A stretch of 64,000 nucleotides of DNA, taken from Capillidium heterosporum. Taxonomy: Eukaryota; Entomophthoromycota; Entomophthoromycetes; Entomophthorales; Capillidiaceae. A model generated the notes under the pieces. The model did not search any database, was not told the DNA's origin, and saw nothing but the letters and a program-made list of their open reading frames with translations. The stretch spans positions 496,001 to 560,000 of the forward strand of contig WBMQ01000003.1 of assembly GCA_016630905.1 (NCBI GenBank). The letters run 5' to 3'. Both the position numbers and the translations under genes were made by a program. Shown in pieces: positions 23,540-35,179 of this stretch (position 1 is its first letter; the number at the start of each line of letters is the position of its first letter).

Positions 23540-24832
23540 TCAGTCAATATTTTGATCATTGTGGCTAATTATATTTGGGGAATGATAGAGCATCAACATT
23601 TTAAACTTGTCAGGTCCTTGGATTATAGAGAGATGCTTTAAACTTGGGAACTTAACAGGTCCTTCAGCTTTAAAAGTAAGTTCGGCGTCCAAGATGCCAG
23701 GCACAAATTCGATTAAGAAATGCTGTAGCTTTGTTAACCTGGAAAGGAAGTTTACAAATGAATTGCCGACATCGGTACAACACTTCAACTCCAAGTTAAG
23801 TAGTTCCAAGTTGTGGTCGAAATTGAACACTTTGGTAGAAAAATTTCCCCGTAAAGTTAGACTGGTTAGATGAACTAAAGTTTGAAATATAATTGGTACT
23901 GAAGTGCTGGCGCTCTGGTCTTCATTGAGGAAAGCGTCAAGATTAGCTAAATTGATAAATCCCGAAAGCTTATGTGATGTAATTAATTGGGGGAGGCTGG
24001 AGCCTAAGTAGGTAAGCTTAGGCCATTCCCCTTCGAACTGAAACGTTTGTTCGGCAGCTTTAAAGCACTCGTACCTTTCGACCTTCGGCCAGTATTTAGT
24101 ACTGTTAAACAGCTTGATGACGTTCTCAGGACAGTTGTACTTGCTATGGAAGCTCAATTCAGTAACGTTATTGAAGGTAGGAAACAAGTTGATATCGTCC
24201 AAAAGTAGGCTGGTTACCAAGTTCAGAGTCTTAAGGTTGGGGAAGGCTTCATTTATGTTGATCAGAGTAGCTGCCCTTACACATTCCCATTTGAAATTGA
24301 GAAACGTCAGTGCTGAGTTATAGATACCTTGGAAGCTGAAGAGCCTAAAAGTGTCGTGTTCCTTGATAGAGCAGCTCTTTAGCGTGTTCAATGTCTGTTG
24401 GATAACCTCAAAGTTGTTAGCTTCTCCATACCATATCTCAACGGAGTAGTGCTCTAGTTTCTGGTAGCCTTCTAGATCTTCCTCAGTTAACCGGTCAAAG
24501 TGGTCGTGCCTATCTATAGATTCGTGATATTCCTTCAGATTCTTGAAGTGACCAATGTGGAAGTTGGAGCATTGGGATACGAAGCGGGCCTTCTTTATGA
24601 ACTTGTTATACCTTTCGACTATTTGATGTGGAATGCAGACTCTTCCATTGCCATGGTTACATCGCTTGGACCAATCATCCAAGTTATCGAAGACTATATC
24701 TTGAAAGATGTTTTTGAATGCGATATGTCGAAGGTGCTTGTTGAGTAAGCTTACCGTAAATTGAGTTTCGCGATTCATTTCCATTACTACTAGTTCCTGG
24801 AGTTCGAGTGGGAGATCTTTGAAGTTGATCAT
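23540..24832 (-). CDS. F-box and LRR (RNI-like) protein 2
   Basis: A single exon of 430 residues, clearly a sister of the protein at 20640-21938 over its full length: F-box FKDLPLELQELVVMEMNRETQ, linker RFVSQCSNFHIGHFKNLKEYH, then leucine-rich repeats ending with FPSLKHLSIIQGPDKFKMLML. Both copies are uninterrupted, while flanking copies are not, so both are probably in use. A role as an SCF adaptor is inferred from the domain layout alone. The two proteins differ most in the concave LRR surface and the acidic C-terminus. Confidence 0.82.
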   Translation of the reverse strand: MINFKDLPLELQELVVMEMNRETQFTVSLLNKHLRHIAFKNIFQDIVFDNLDDWSKRCNHGNGRVCIPHQIVERYNKFIKKARFVSQCSNFHIGHFKNLKEYHESIDRHDHFDRLTEEDLEGYQKLEHYSVEIWYGEANNFEVIQQTLNTLKSCSIKEHDTFRLFSFQGIYNSALTFLNFKWECVRAATLININEAFPNLKTLNLVTSLLLDDINLFPTFNNVTELSFHSKYNCPENVIKLFNSTKYWPKVERYECFKAAEQTFQFEGEWPKLTYLGSSLPQLITSHKLSGFINLANLDAFLNEDQSASTSVPIIFQTLVHLTSLTLRGNFSTKVFNFDHNLELLNLELKCCTDVGNSFVNFLSRLTKLQHFLIEFVPGILDAELTFKAEGPVKFPSLKHLSIIQGPDKFKMLMLYHSPNIISHNDQNID

Positions 24833-25945
24833 CTTGAAGTCGAAAAGTGTTTTGGTGGAAAGTGTTGAGTTCCTTTCATCATTTTTCTATTCTATTTCAT
24901 CAGTGCTTGAGCAAACAGTTGATCTGAAAACTACGTTTTCCTTTTCAAAGTTCAAAACTTGAATACTATTGGTTAGAAAGTATGATGAAAGTTTGTAGAG
25001 CAAGGTTTCAAGCCCATTCAAAAGCCAACAAAGCTACACCTCACCTTCATAGATAATTGGAACTGGATAATGAAACCTGAACTACAGCTTTAGCCGATAT
25101 CAACCTTGGTAAATAATGGACTCTATAAAGGTGTAGCTATTCTTATATATCATTTTTTTAAAACTCAGCTAAATTTGAAGTTGGATATACCTTTTCATTG
25201 TTACAGTCTTTAAAATCGATTTTCCTCAATACCAATATTAAAGCTTTGAAATAATAATAAAAGCGTCACCAATGATCAATTTTATGGCAACTTCATTTTC
25301 ATTCCAATTTCACCTGAAAAAGTGCCTATGATGTTATACAAATAGTTTGGAACGAAACGATAGCTTAGGCCTTTTGGTGGTAGTTAGTATTTATTTGAAG
25401 ATTATACAAATTTAAATATGTTTTTATATTCTTTAGTGCTTATATATTAAGATTTCTAATGAAGGTTTTAGCATTATACTCAGTATGGTCCTACTATTTT
25501 CTTTTCTTTTGCACTTAAAATGATAGATACATCTATTTCCATAAGAGTAGCTTTAGCAATATACTGCGACACGGCTGGATGTTTATCTACTAACTTATTT
25601 CAAGAGCTACTTTGATATGAAATAATTTAAGTAAAACTAACACTCCCCTTACTAAACTTTTTACAAGCAATGCATCAATAGTTCACAATTTTTAGTTCTG
25701 TTAACTTTGGTATAAAAGTTAAATGTGGATGGTGAAAGGAAAAGTATAATATAAGGTGTGAGTTGCAAGCTTTTAAATTTCAACAAGATAGCCTATTTGG
25801 ATGTAAGATTTAGCTAACCTATCTAAAGGTAAATTAGCACTGCTACTAATAAATCAATTTGTATTACTAGGTAAGGACTAGCAAAAGTTCAAGTTCAATT
25901 TTAGTTTAATTACTCTGATAATGCCAGCTTCATAGCACTCTTAGC
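23540..25945 (-). repeat. Tandem duplication unit 2 (F-box/LRR plus upstream)
   Basis: Partner of 20640-23290. Gene and upstream non-coding DNA are duplicated in the same order and direction, which argues for unequal crossing-over rather than retrocopying. Confidence 0.6.
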
Positions 25946-26791
25946 TTGCTCAAATAGATGCAATATGGATATATTGATTGTATATATGCCCAATAAACTG
26001 TTATTGATATCTACATTTCAATGGTTTTATGTAAGATGTATATATTTTATATAGATTACTAGTCTAGTATTTAAAGATTAGGCTTCGTATGCATGCTTTT
26101 CGAATTTCCAAGTCTCTATATTAAACTACTTTTAGTTACCAGTTGTATACACTAATAGTTAGAATAAACCTACCTTCAATAGAATTTCTAAACATATGTT
26201 TATATTCAACATATCTAAACTGAGATGAAAGTAGAAGCAGATCTAATTGTAGTCAAGCTCTCTTATAAACAATCCGATAATTCTTTAGACATTCTTGTAC
26301 TGTATATATTCCTATTTGATTTACTTTTAAGCAAATTTAAAAAAAATTGATTATTCTTTGCTATATATATCTATAAATACAGGATATGTTTCTTATAGTT
26401 TTACATAGTGATTTATTGATAAAGAAAACTAGTGAAAAATGGAGACAAGCCATCAGGAATATAAAAGAACACTCAAGAGCTGAGAAATATCCACCACAAA
26501 GTTTAGCGACGATACAAGTGAGGTTGGCCTATATAGCTGAATAGCTTGGACTACTAACTACTTGTACATCGTAATCTAGCCTAGAACTAACCCTTTACTT
26601 TGGACTTTTCATATAGGAAGTTGGTAGCACATATGATTGGTTCCTCGAGCCTAAAAAATAGTTGCGGGATAAATTTGAAATTACACACCAGTACTATGAT
26701 CAAGTTGCTGAACCAAAGAATATAAAATGAGTATAAATACCAACAAAGCCAACCTCAACAACTTCCCCTTCAATAGAATTCTCTAGCAGCT

Positions 26792-28106
26792 ATGGTCAAC
26801 TTCTCAAGCCTACCCTTTGAACTTCACGAGAGTATAGTAGTAGATTTAGATCGTAATGCCCAATTCACAGTGAGTTTACTCAACAAGTACCTTCGTCAAG
26901 TCGCTTTTCAAATTATCTTTAGAGATATAGTTGCTGATAAGTTGAAGGATTGGTCTGCTAAATGTAAGCATAGTGAGGATGGAATATGTAAGCCACAACA
27001 GATGATCGAGAAGTACAATAGTTTTATAAGAAAGGCAAATTTTGTATCTAGCTGTTCAACCTTCCATTTGGGTCATTTCAAACACGCCAAAAGTTACTAC
27101 GAATTTGTAAATGATGACAGCCATTTTGACAACCTAACCGACGCCGATTTTCAAGTTTATAAAAGGTTGGATCAGTACGAGGTAGATATATATGTCAAAG
27201 GGTTGAAAAATTACAACTTTTGCCTCCAAGCTTTACAAAAGGCCAAGAGTTTCTCCATCGTCAACGTCTATCAAAGTCACTTTAGCTTTCAAGGTATATA
27301 CAATCCATCCTTAACCTACCTTAAATTTGATTGGGAAAATATTAAGGCCAATACTATAGCTGACATAAACCTGGCCTTCCCCAATCTTAGGACCTTGTAC
27401 CTCTCATCTGACCAGTTCTCTGGCGATTTAAGTCAAATTCCCATCTTCAACAAAGTCATCAACTTTCACTGTGATATTATTGATGAGTATCCCCCCAATA
27501 TCAACCAACTTTTTACCAATGTTAAATACTGGCCGAGTATCAAGAAATATGAATGCTTAAAGAATACGTATACTCCACTATTCCTTGAAGGAATCTGGCC
27601 AAACCTCACTCATCTGGTCACTAGCCTTCCAAATTTAGTTACACCGTCCTATCTTTCCGGGTTTTTAACTTTAGTTAATCTTGACGTTCGACTTGATGAA
27701 ACTAACGATGCAAGTGCTTGCCCTACCAGCGATATTTAAATATTTAATCAACTTGACTAGTATAGTTATATGGGGAAGATTTTCAACAAGGGTATTTAAC
27801 TTTGAACACAACTTACAACTCTATCACTTCGAGTTGATGTATTCGATTGATGTTACCAATCCATTTGTCCATTTCCTTTCCAAATTGAAGCAGTTGAAAA
27901 GCCTTAGCATTGAGTTTCAAGATCAAGCTTCCGACTTGGAGCTTACTTTTAAGGATGAAGGGCAGGTAATGTTTCCAAACTTAAGGTACCTTGACATGTG
28001 TAGATCTCCCGAAAAGTTCAAGCAGCTTATGTTATACCATGCGCCAGCTTTGGTCAGTCAACGGTTCATTAGGAGGTACTATACCAATGGGCAGCCGGCC
28101 GATTAA
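26792..28106 (+). CDS. F-box and LRR protein 3, one frameshift
   Basis: This copy lies on the opposite strand. Residues 1-311 are open from 26792 (MVNFSSLPFELHESIVVDLDRNAQFTVSLLN F-box) through the linker and the first LRRs to LDETNDASA. Then the frame changes by one extra base near 27717-27724, and the LRR text goes on (LPAIFKYLINLTSIVIWGRF, FSTRVFNFEHNL...) to the TAA at 28104-28106. Sister proteins read straight through this point (SASTSIPVLFQVL). Outside this point there is no other damage. It is either a very young pseudogene or an assembly indel. A TATA-like GAGTATAAATA lies at about 26728. Confidence 0.75.
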
Positions 28107-28939
28107 TAAATATTAGTTTCTTTTTATGGTAGGTTTTTTAGTTAGTTGATATCTATATCCCTGTGTTTTGAAATTGCTGGATATAAACTCTACTTTTCAA
28201 GCTATCTCGGTAGTTTACAATCTTATAAGTGTTGCGTATCTATTTTTGATGAAGTGTATTAAAGAATATCGATAGTCTATATATAATTGGCTGTCACTCA
28301 GCGTGAAGGCCACTAAATTGAAAGTCTTTTTAGCACCCTACATTTCAAAATAACTGTACTATAGTTTAATTCGAATATTTGACTACAACACACTTTATTT
28401 GGAATCATCATCATATCTCAAAGGTAATCCATTCCGATTTAGGCCAGCGGCTTTGAATTTGAGTTTAGATTTAGGTTTGCACAATATATTTTGACCTTTT
28501 GGTATCTTTTAATGAGCTTTATTACATTATTTCGCGCCGTACCTACAAGGCTGAGACCCACCGCTTTAGAGTTCTACCAAGACTTTAAGAGATTGGAATA
28601 AATTAAAGAAGGGACTTGATAGATGTAAAAGACAGATCTAATAGGCAAGCCAAGCATATTTGTGCGTATACGTTAGTTTCCAAGACTTTCAACGCTCTTG
28701 AAAAGTACAGCATTGTAAAGTTCAATTTATCCTCGATAATAGAACCAACGAGATTTTTTGCCCAGCCTCCACAAAAAATTCCATAAGAGTTGAGCTTGGC
28801 TTGATTAAGAATGATTCGAAAATAGTATCTATGAAAAATAATCGATATCGATATATATATATAATGATGGTTCCCTATAGGCAAGTCAAAAATTACAACG
28901 ACAAAATTCGACTGCACTTACTCTATAAGTTTAAATTCA
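28107..28939. other. Intergenic, no gene seen
   Basis: AT-rich spacer between the third F-box gene and the third lipase-like gene, both on the plus strand. It includes a run of alternating TA near 28851-28863. No supported frame. Confidence 0.5.
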
Positions 28940-29794
28940 ATGACTAAGATGGGCACGATAGAAGAGGCAAAAAGACTAGCGCTGTATGCCGGCATATCTC
29001 GATGTAGTTCCAAACACATAACGAACTGGGGCTGTAAGTATGCCAAACTTTTACTAAAGTCCCAGCCCAAGCTCGACGACGGTTCAAGTGTTGAATTGTT
29101 CTCATCATTTAGAGACAATAAGACGCAAACTCGATACTACATCTATGTAGATCACTTTAGAAGGGAGATTGTAGTGGTCTTCAGGTGTTGCTGCAACTTT
29201 ACCAACCTATACTATTGCACACTGTATACCCTTACCAAGGTCAAGCTAAATTGCGGTACAGAAGTTAGGGTTCACAACGGTATATGGCAATGTTCCAACG
29301 CACTCAAAGCTAGCTACAATCAAGTGGTAGAGATGCTGGCTAACGAAATTTATCCCGACTATCAAGTTGTGTTGACGGGGTACAGTATGGGATCTTCACT
29401 GACGGTATTGGCAGCTTTACACTTGGCTGACGAAGTAGGTATAGATCAAGGGAGATTGAAGGTTTATACCTATGGCGGGTTCAGATTTGGTAATAAAGCT
29501 TTAGCTAACTACATCAATCAAAAGGAGTTCACTCTGGTTCGAGTTGTCAACGCCGACGATGTCATACCCCACTTAGGACCACCACTGTTAGGTTTCAAGC
29601 ACCACAAGAACAAAATTTTGATCAATAGGCGAGATGGAGAAATCCACTTTGAGAGTGTAAGTGATAATGACTACCCAACTGAGTTGAGAAAACTTTCCCC
29701 AGCTAACACTGCCGTGTCGAATAACAAATATTTTTGGAGTATCAAGGATCACTATTCGGTTTGGGGACTAGCCTTGGCTCATAAATGTCTATAG
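28940..29794 (+). CDS. Class 3 lipase-like protein, no signal peptide
   Basis: An uninterrupted 284-residue alpha/beta hydrolase of the lipase_3 family. The nucleophile motif is GYSMGSS (GHSMGG in copies A and B). The Asp region is VVNADDVIPHLGPP, and the His is in KDHYSVWGLA near the C-terminus, so the Ser-Asp-His triad is present and well spaced. The oxyanion strand reads VVVFRCCCN, with the usual Gly-Thr after Arg replaced by Cys-Cys. The N-terminus (LALYAGISRC...WGCKYAKLL) matches the start of the lipase core. No signal peptide is visible, unlike the sister copies, so either an upstream exon is missed or the protein is intracellular. No introns are needed within the core. Confidence 0.72.
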   Translation: MTKMGTIEEAKRLALYAGISRCSSKHITNWGCKYAKLLLKSQPKLDDGSSVELFSSFRDNKTQTRYYIYVDHFRREIVVVFRCCCNFTNLYYCTLYTLTKVKLNCGTEVRVHNGIWQCSNALKASYNQVVEMLANEIYPDYQVVLTGYSMGSSLTVLAALHLADEVGIDQGRLKVYTYGGFRFGNKALANYINQKEFTLVRVVNADDVIPHLGPPLLGFKHHKNKILINRRDGEIHFESVSDNDYPTELRKLSPANTAVSNNKYFWSIKDHYSVWGLALAHKCL

Positions 29795-32700
29795 CTATTT
29801 TAAGAAATACTAATAAAAATAATGTGCCATTTATGTTTGCATATATATTATTTTTCTCAAAATAGGATATAGCTGCTTTATTAGTGTGAAATGAGGGCTT
29901 GATGAAAGAGCTTGAAACCTTTCAAACTTTAGTTCGGTGACAGGCGTTGGCCGAACACCGATCAACAACAGCCTTGCAACTATACTATACAACGGGGCAT
30001 ACTATAAACAGCTCATGCTGATTTATGAGACTGCAGATGGAACTATACTGTTTTCATTTATACTTTTCATGTTTTTTAGAAATGCACCTCTAGCTCTCTA
30101 GTTCTAAATCCTGTGGTCGTGAAACAAAATAATTTAAGCTATTGGCATTTTATAGGACTTATTAGGAAAGCAGGTGACGCCCACAGGGTTGAAGATAATC
30201 ATTCTAGTTTATTAGCTTGATCATCTATTCCAATAGCTTCCATTGTTATCTGAAAGGCATACTAATGAGTACGTGTCAAGAATTGTTTACTCACCAACTG
30301 CCTATGCATCTAAGCTAAAGAGATACAAGCAACAGTTAAATCGCTAATACAAAAGTACTTATCCGGCCGAATATGTTATAAAGTATGGCCAATATGTATT
30401 GCAATTTAGTAGATACAAATTGGAATTGAAGCCTACCTACCTCTGGAAAGTGCTATATCGGTCTGAAACATACTCAAAATCCACTGATATGCTCGTAGCT
30501 ATGCTAGATAGTGTCAAAGGGTATCAAGATCGATAATAGTAAGTGAAGTTCATCACTTTAGAACTTTGCCACCTTCGTTCATGTATATTTTTGACGCTTG
30601 CTACACGTTTTGCTAATTTCATCATATTCATCATGCTATTGCCCATAGACTGATAGTTTCTCAAAGTACGAGCAAGCCTTGATTTTTTGCAAGTCCCTGA
30701 AAGCCTACCAGCCAAATGCTTTACTAAAATTTACAAGTGCTCTCGAAACCGCACATTAAAAAAATGGAGTAGTTGATAAAACTTCTGGTACTGATGTGGA
30801 GCCCTACACCTGCTACCTAGTTTAGAATCCTATGAAGCTTAAAAGTCCAACTATGGTTACCCCTATTTGATACCAAACATAATAAATACGATACTGGAAG
30901 TTGGTGGTTGTAGCTAGATGAAATTTAATAACATCAAATTACCCCAATGCTTTTTTAATAGTCCAGTCAGGGTTATTTACAAAACTGTTGATGCCTTATT
31001 CAACTAATTTGAAGCATTAGCAGTAGTGTGTTTTTTTCAGTTTTCACCATCAGTTATGGTAAATTCCCAACAGCATTCAGATGAAATAGCTAATTTTGAA
31101 CAGTTATCAAAAACTAATATTTTGAAGATATAAAGGCTAGTATATAGAACTCTTTGAGAAATGAGTTGTCCTTGGTAAAGCATCGGGGGCTTTTATTAAA
31201 CATCACCATCTTATTAAAAATTGAATCAAAATCTAACTAAGGACATAGTCATCTTTATTAGGATATATCAGTATATTAATCAACATGTCTCGGACTACTT
31301 ATAGGACCCTAACATCCTAACATCAATATTTTTCATCACCTATCAGTGTCATTTATGGCTTTGCATGGTCTTGTCAGCTTTTACGTTGAAATGAGCATCT
31401 AGAACCATTAATTTTGCCATATAGATTGTACAACGGTACTTTAGAGTGCATCTAGAGGAAGGAAAGATGGGTAGTAGGAGGTATTACTTGAAATGGGAAT
31501 CTATTCTTTACTGCAGCTGTGTTCAGAATTAATTGGGTATAGTGCGTATAGCTTTTATAAAAACCTATAAAGCTTTTCAAAGTATTCAACTAATTATAAG
31601 CCGTGAAGCACACAATATTTTTAATTTCTGCCATATTTTCATAAACTTAATAGATTTATAATCAGTAGCTACATATATATCTGATTTTATAATGGTTCTT
31701 TATAGAACCCTGTGCATTACAGCATACTAATTATGAACGAAGTATCAAGTAAAGCAAATTCTGAATTTCAAATTTCCCAAGAACCTAATTAGTCCCATTG
31801 GGATCGGGTACCATCCCTCCGTCCTTAATCAGTTTGCCATTGACGGCGCCTCTTCTCTTTCCACGTCTTTGATGGAATATCTGCTAAGGTAGAGCTGGAG
31901 CGGGAGTTTTATGGCTGAATCCAATTATATTGGTATTGGGCTTGCAATACAGCTTGTTTGCAAATATCGAAATTTTATGCCTTGATATATTTCAATTTTA
32001 CTAGTATATTTCGAATTGATGGAATGAGATTTACAATTGAACTTGTAAAGTCTCCCCTACATATTCTGAACAGAGTAAATATAGCCTATATGTGAAAAGT
32101 CAAAGTGAAAACGGCTGTAATAGATACTACTCTAGTATTAAATATTGGAGTATACATTTATTTTCATTTTTAAAGCATATTGCCTTATTTCGTAACTTAA
32201 TAATATGTAGAGCTTTTAGTCAATACAACGCCTAGTTTCCATATTTATCAAGTGTCAAGCAAATAGACAAGCTGTATAAAAGGAAAAATTAAATTAAATT
32301 GACTGTATACCATAACCGCATATAAAAATCTACATAAATATAGGTACTGCATGTTGGGAAAGCTCTGGATATGCTATTTTATTCAGAATTACTTTGATAT
32401 ATTTTACATGCTCAGTTGGAAAAATTCTAAAATAATATTGGACAGAATAATAGTTGCAAGATTCGGTGATTAGATATTTTGGTTCGTTATGCAGCTATAT
32501 AGCTAGAAAATGTATCTAAAAGCAACAAAATGCCCTGTAGTTAAAATTAGACGAGATTTAGCAAGTTTAACAGTAGAAATTTATCAAGACTCTGATACGG
32601 GTAGTATGTTAAAGAATAACTTGAAATATATATAGGTTCACTAAGAAACTATATATGAACGCCTTCTATTTCATCTCAATATAATAAGGGCGGTTTGCAT

Positions 32701-34004
32701 TACTTTCTATTTGCCATCCTGATCAACATCAAAAAGGAAAAGTTAATGCAAAACTCTGAAAACCTTCTAAGAGAGTGGTACTGTAAAATCTAAACGTAGG
32801 TCAAGTAATGCAATTGGAAGATATTACTCGGTTTAGCAAAACTGAGTAGTGGTAAATTTTTTGAAATAGGTTGACAAAGATCTAGAGTTCTATATTCCTT
32901 CTACACATACAAATATCCAAATACAGCCTGTAAGTCAGATGTTTGTTAGAGCTAAGGATTGTTTTACCATTTAGACTTTTCTTTAAGAATTTCAATAACT
33001 GCTTCTTTTGGCAATCCTTCCTAAAAAGACATTCAAAATACCCAGCCGAAAGCTTCAAACTCATACTAGGTATTTGAGATATATGCTACTGATGCTCCCA
33101 GCTACATATAAGAAAACTGACTTTATATAATATACTTGTAGTGAGTTGAAACCTAGACGTATATCATCAATAAATCCTCATTTCGATAGTACATTGGCTA
33201 TTCCAATTTTCCTATGTAGTAGAATCTTTCAAAATGAGAAATCAATACCTCACCCTGATCCAGAAAAAGTTTTGAAGTATTTAAATGACTACTATAGAAC
33301 TCAAAAATGGCTGACTTTGATATTAGTCTATTAAAATGGTGCTCTTTCTATAAAAGACATTATAAGTAAAACCTTTATACCAGCCACCTGTATTTGGAAA
33401 CATTGCTATATGTAAACAACCCCTTTGACGACAAACGTTAAAAGGTTTTAGACCGCTAAGATATTTAGTTATATTTGGTATAATGAGTATTTATTTTCTA
33501 TTGATGTATATAAAATACACTCTAGGCCTCACTATTACAAACTATAGATACGTCACAGCCGTAATTTTTGCAAAAAAAGGTGAAAAAGCTCAACTTCATC
33601 ATGAAAACTCAGTTTGCCTTAGGCGAAAAGCTTAATAACACACTAATGTACAGCCAATATTTCAGCTAAAGCTATGCGGCTTTTATAATGAGTGTGAGAT
33701 AATTTGTAAAGTTTATGCAAAATAAATTAAATTTGAATGCCTATGCGCTACCCAATCCAGCATTAAAGTTAAAGTACCCCTTCACAGGAGCAAGAGTTCA
33801 AGTGGAAAGTACTGACGGAACCCCATATTTGATGATCGTTTTGGGACGCAAGAAACTAACTGTAACCCTATATAATATTAATGGCAGAGTAGACACATAT
33901 TATAAATACTGTCGAGAGTACAGTATTTGTCGAATAAATTTATGATCACAAGTTTAAAGATTTATATATAGTTTATCGATACGACGACTAAATAATAGCG
34001 ATCT
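29795..34004. other. Long gene-poor interval
   Basis: Over 4 kb with no gene I can defend. The open frames are short, with no conserved motif: 30524-30715 minus, 33146-33334 plus and 33715-33945 plus. The last (YALPNPALKLKYPFTGARVQV) looks somewhat protein-like but has no partner exon. A small GC-richer island sits at about 31790-31915. Confidence 0.5.
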
Positions 34005-35179
34005 ATGTCCATGTCTGCTCAAACTTTACCACCCCAACAGCCTTGGAACTCCCAAGTCAATATCAACAAAGGTTCGACGGACTCGCAAAATTTAAACGAC
34101 TTGGTGAAATGCGAGGTTCACGACTTACCAGTGCCCCCGCCCCCATCACGCTACCCTAGCGGCTGTTCGAGGGTCGGGGCCGCCGATACACTATATCAAT
34201 CACCCGTTCCTTTAAAGGGGGAATTTCCTTATGAGGTAATTCCTGCTTTCAATCAACCGCTACTGTTACCGCCAATAAGTCTACCCCATGCGCTGTTAAG
34301 TAGGAGTGCAAACTCTTACTCATCTCTATCCTCTGCTCTAAACTACAACAGTGAGGATAATTATATAATGCAGTCAATCGACCCAACCTTCGCCATGAAT
34401 CCAATCCCACATAACTCCATCTCGTTTACAAACTATACTAATTTTGTCAACACCAATCAAATCATAGATACAGTGGCCAAGGACCCAATGTTTACTAACT
34501 TTACGGTTCAATCTCCTATTATGGACCTCCCGTTAATGAGTTACAGCGATAGGAATTCGGAGCTGGTCCATAATATCGACGTTCCTAACATGCACAACAT
34601 CTACAATCCACCCTACAACTATCACTCGGTGCTGAACTACGAAACCCCCCAACTAGACGCAATCAATGTACAGCTCCAATCGGCCCATAATATCCACCTC
34701 AACAATCTGAAAATCAACTACCTGAGTTACCGGACAAACAACGACCCATCGGCTGTTATAAATACTAAAAATGGTACTTTATACTCGCAGATCCCCGACG
34801 TTGTAAGCCAGAAGCTACCCCCTAAAGGCAGGGCCGAAAACTGGACTCACGAAGAAACTCTCACCTTTATCGACATATTAACCAAGAACAAGAAGGGATT
34901 CAAAGTATACGGCAGAACCAGGAGCTGTGGACTCAGATAACTGACGAGTTAAAGGCTCGGGGGTTCGAGAGGACCAAGGACAAGTGTAAAAACAGGTGGA
35001 AGGTTCTTGTAGCCAAGTACAAACGCAACTGCATGAAGCTACGCGAGAACCCGTATCAAATCAACTTTTTGGAACTGGAGTATTTCTCCGAATTGAAGTT
35101 CCTACTCAAGGATTTCTACTTTTACGACGACGGCAAGATGAAGCGTATAAAGAAACGCACGCCGCTGGACATGTATTAA
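34005..35179 (+). CDS. Trihelix (Myb/SANT-like) DNA-binding protein 1, frameshift
   Basis: A long low-complexity N-terminus (about residues 1-275, rich in Asn, Ser, Pro and Tyr) is followed by a trihelix/MADF-like domain. It begins KGRAENWTHEETLTFIDILTK and ends TKDKCKNRWKVLVAKYKRN, with the Trp spacing of this fold, then a short basic tail. The domain is split by a one-base loss at AAA 34902-34904. Before it the frame runs on to a TAA at 34938-34940; after it the correct text is FKSIRQNQELWTQITDELKARG. The sister protein at 53784 reads through the same point (FQRIRQYPNLWVKISQ). A nuclear transcription factor role is inferred. The frame loss is probably an assembly indel or a young mutation. 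Corrected length is about 391 residues. Confidence 0.72.

Noticed and set aside
34900-34920. An 11-base intron GTATACGGCAG that would restore the trihelix frame
   Set aside because: Far too short to be spliced, and it would delete conserved residues present in the sister protein.
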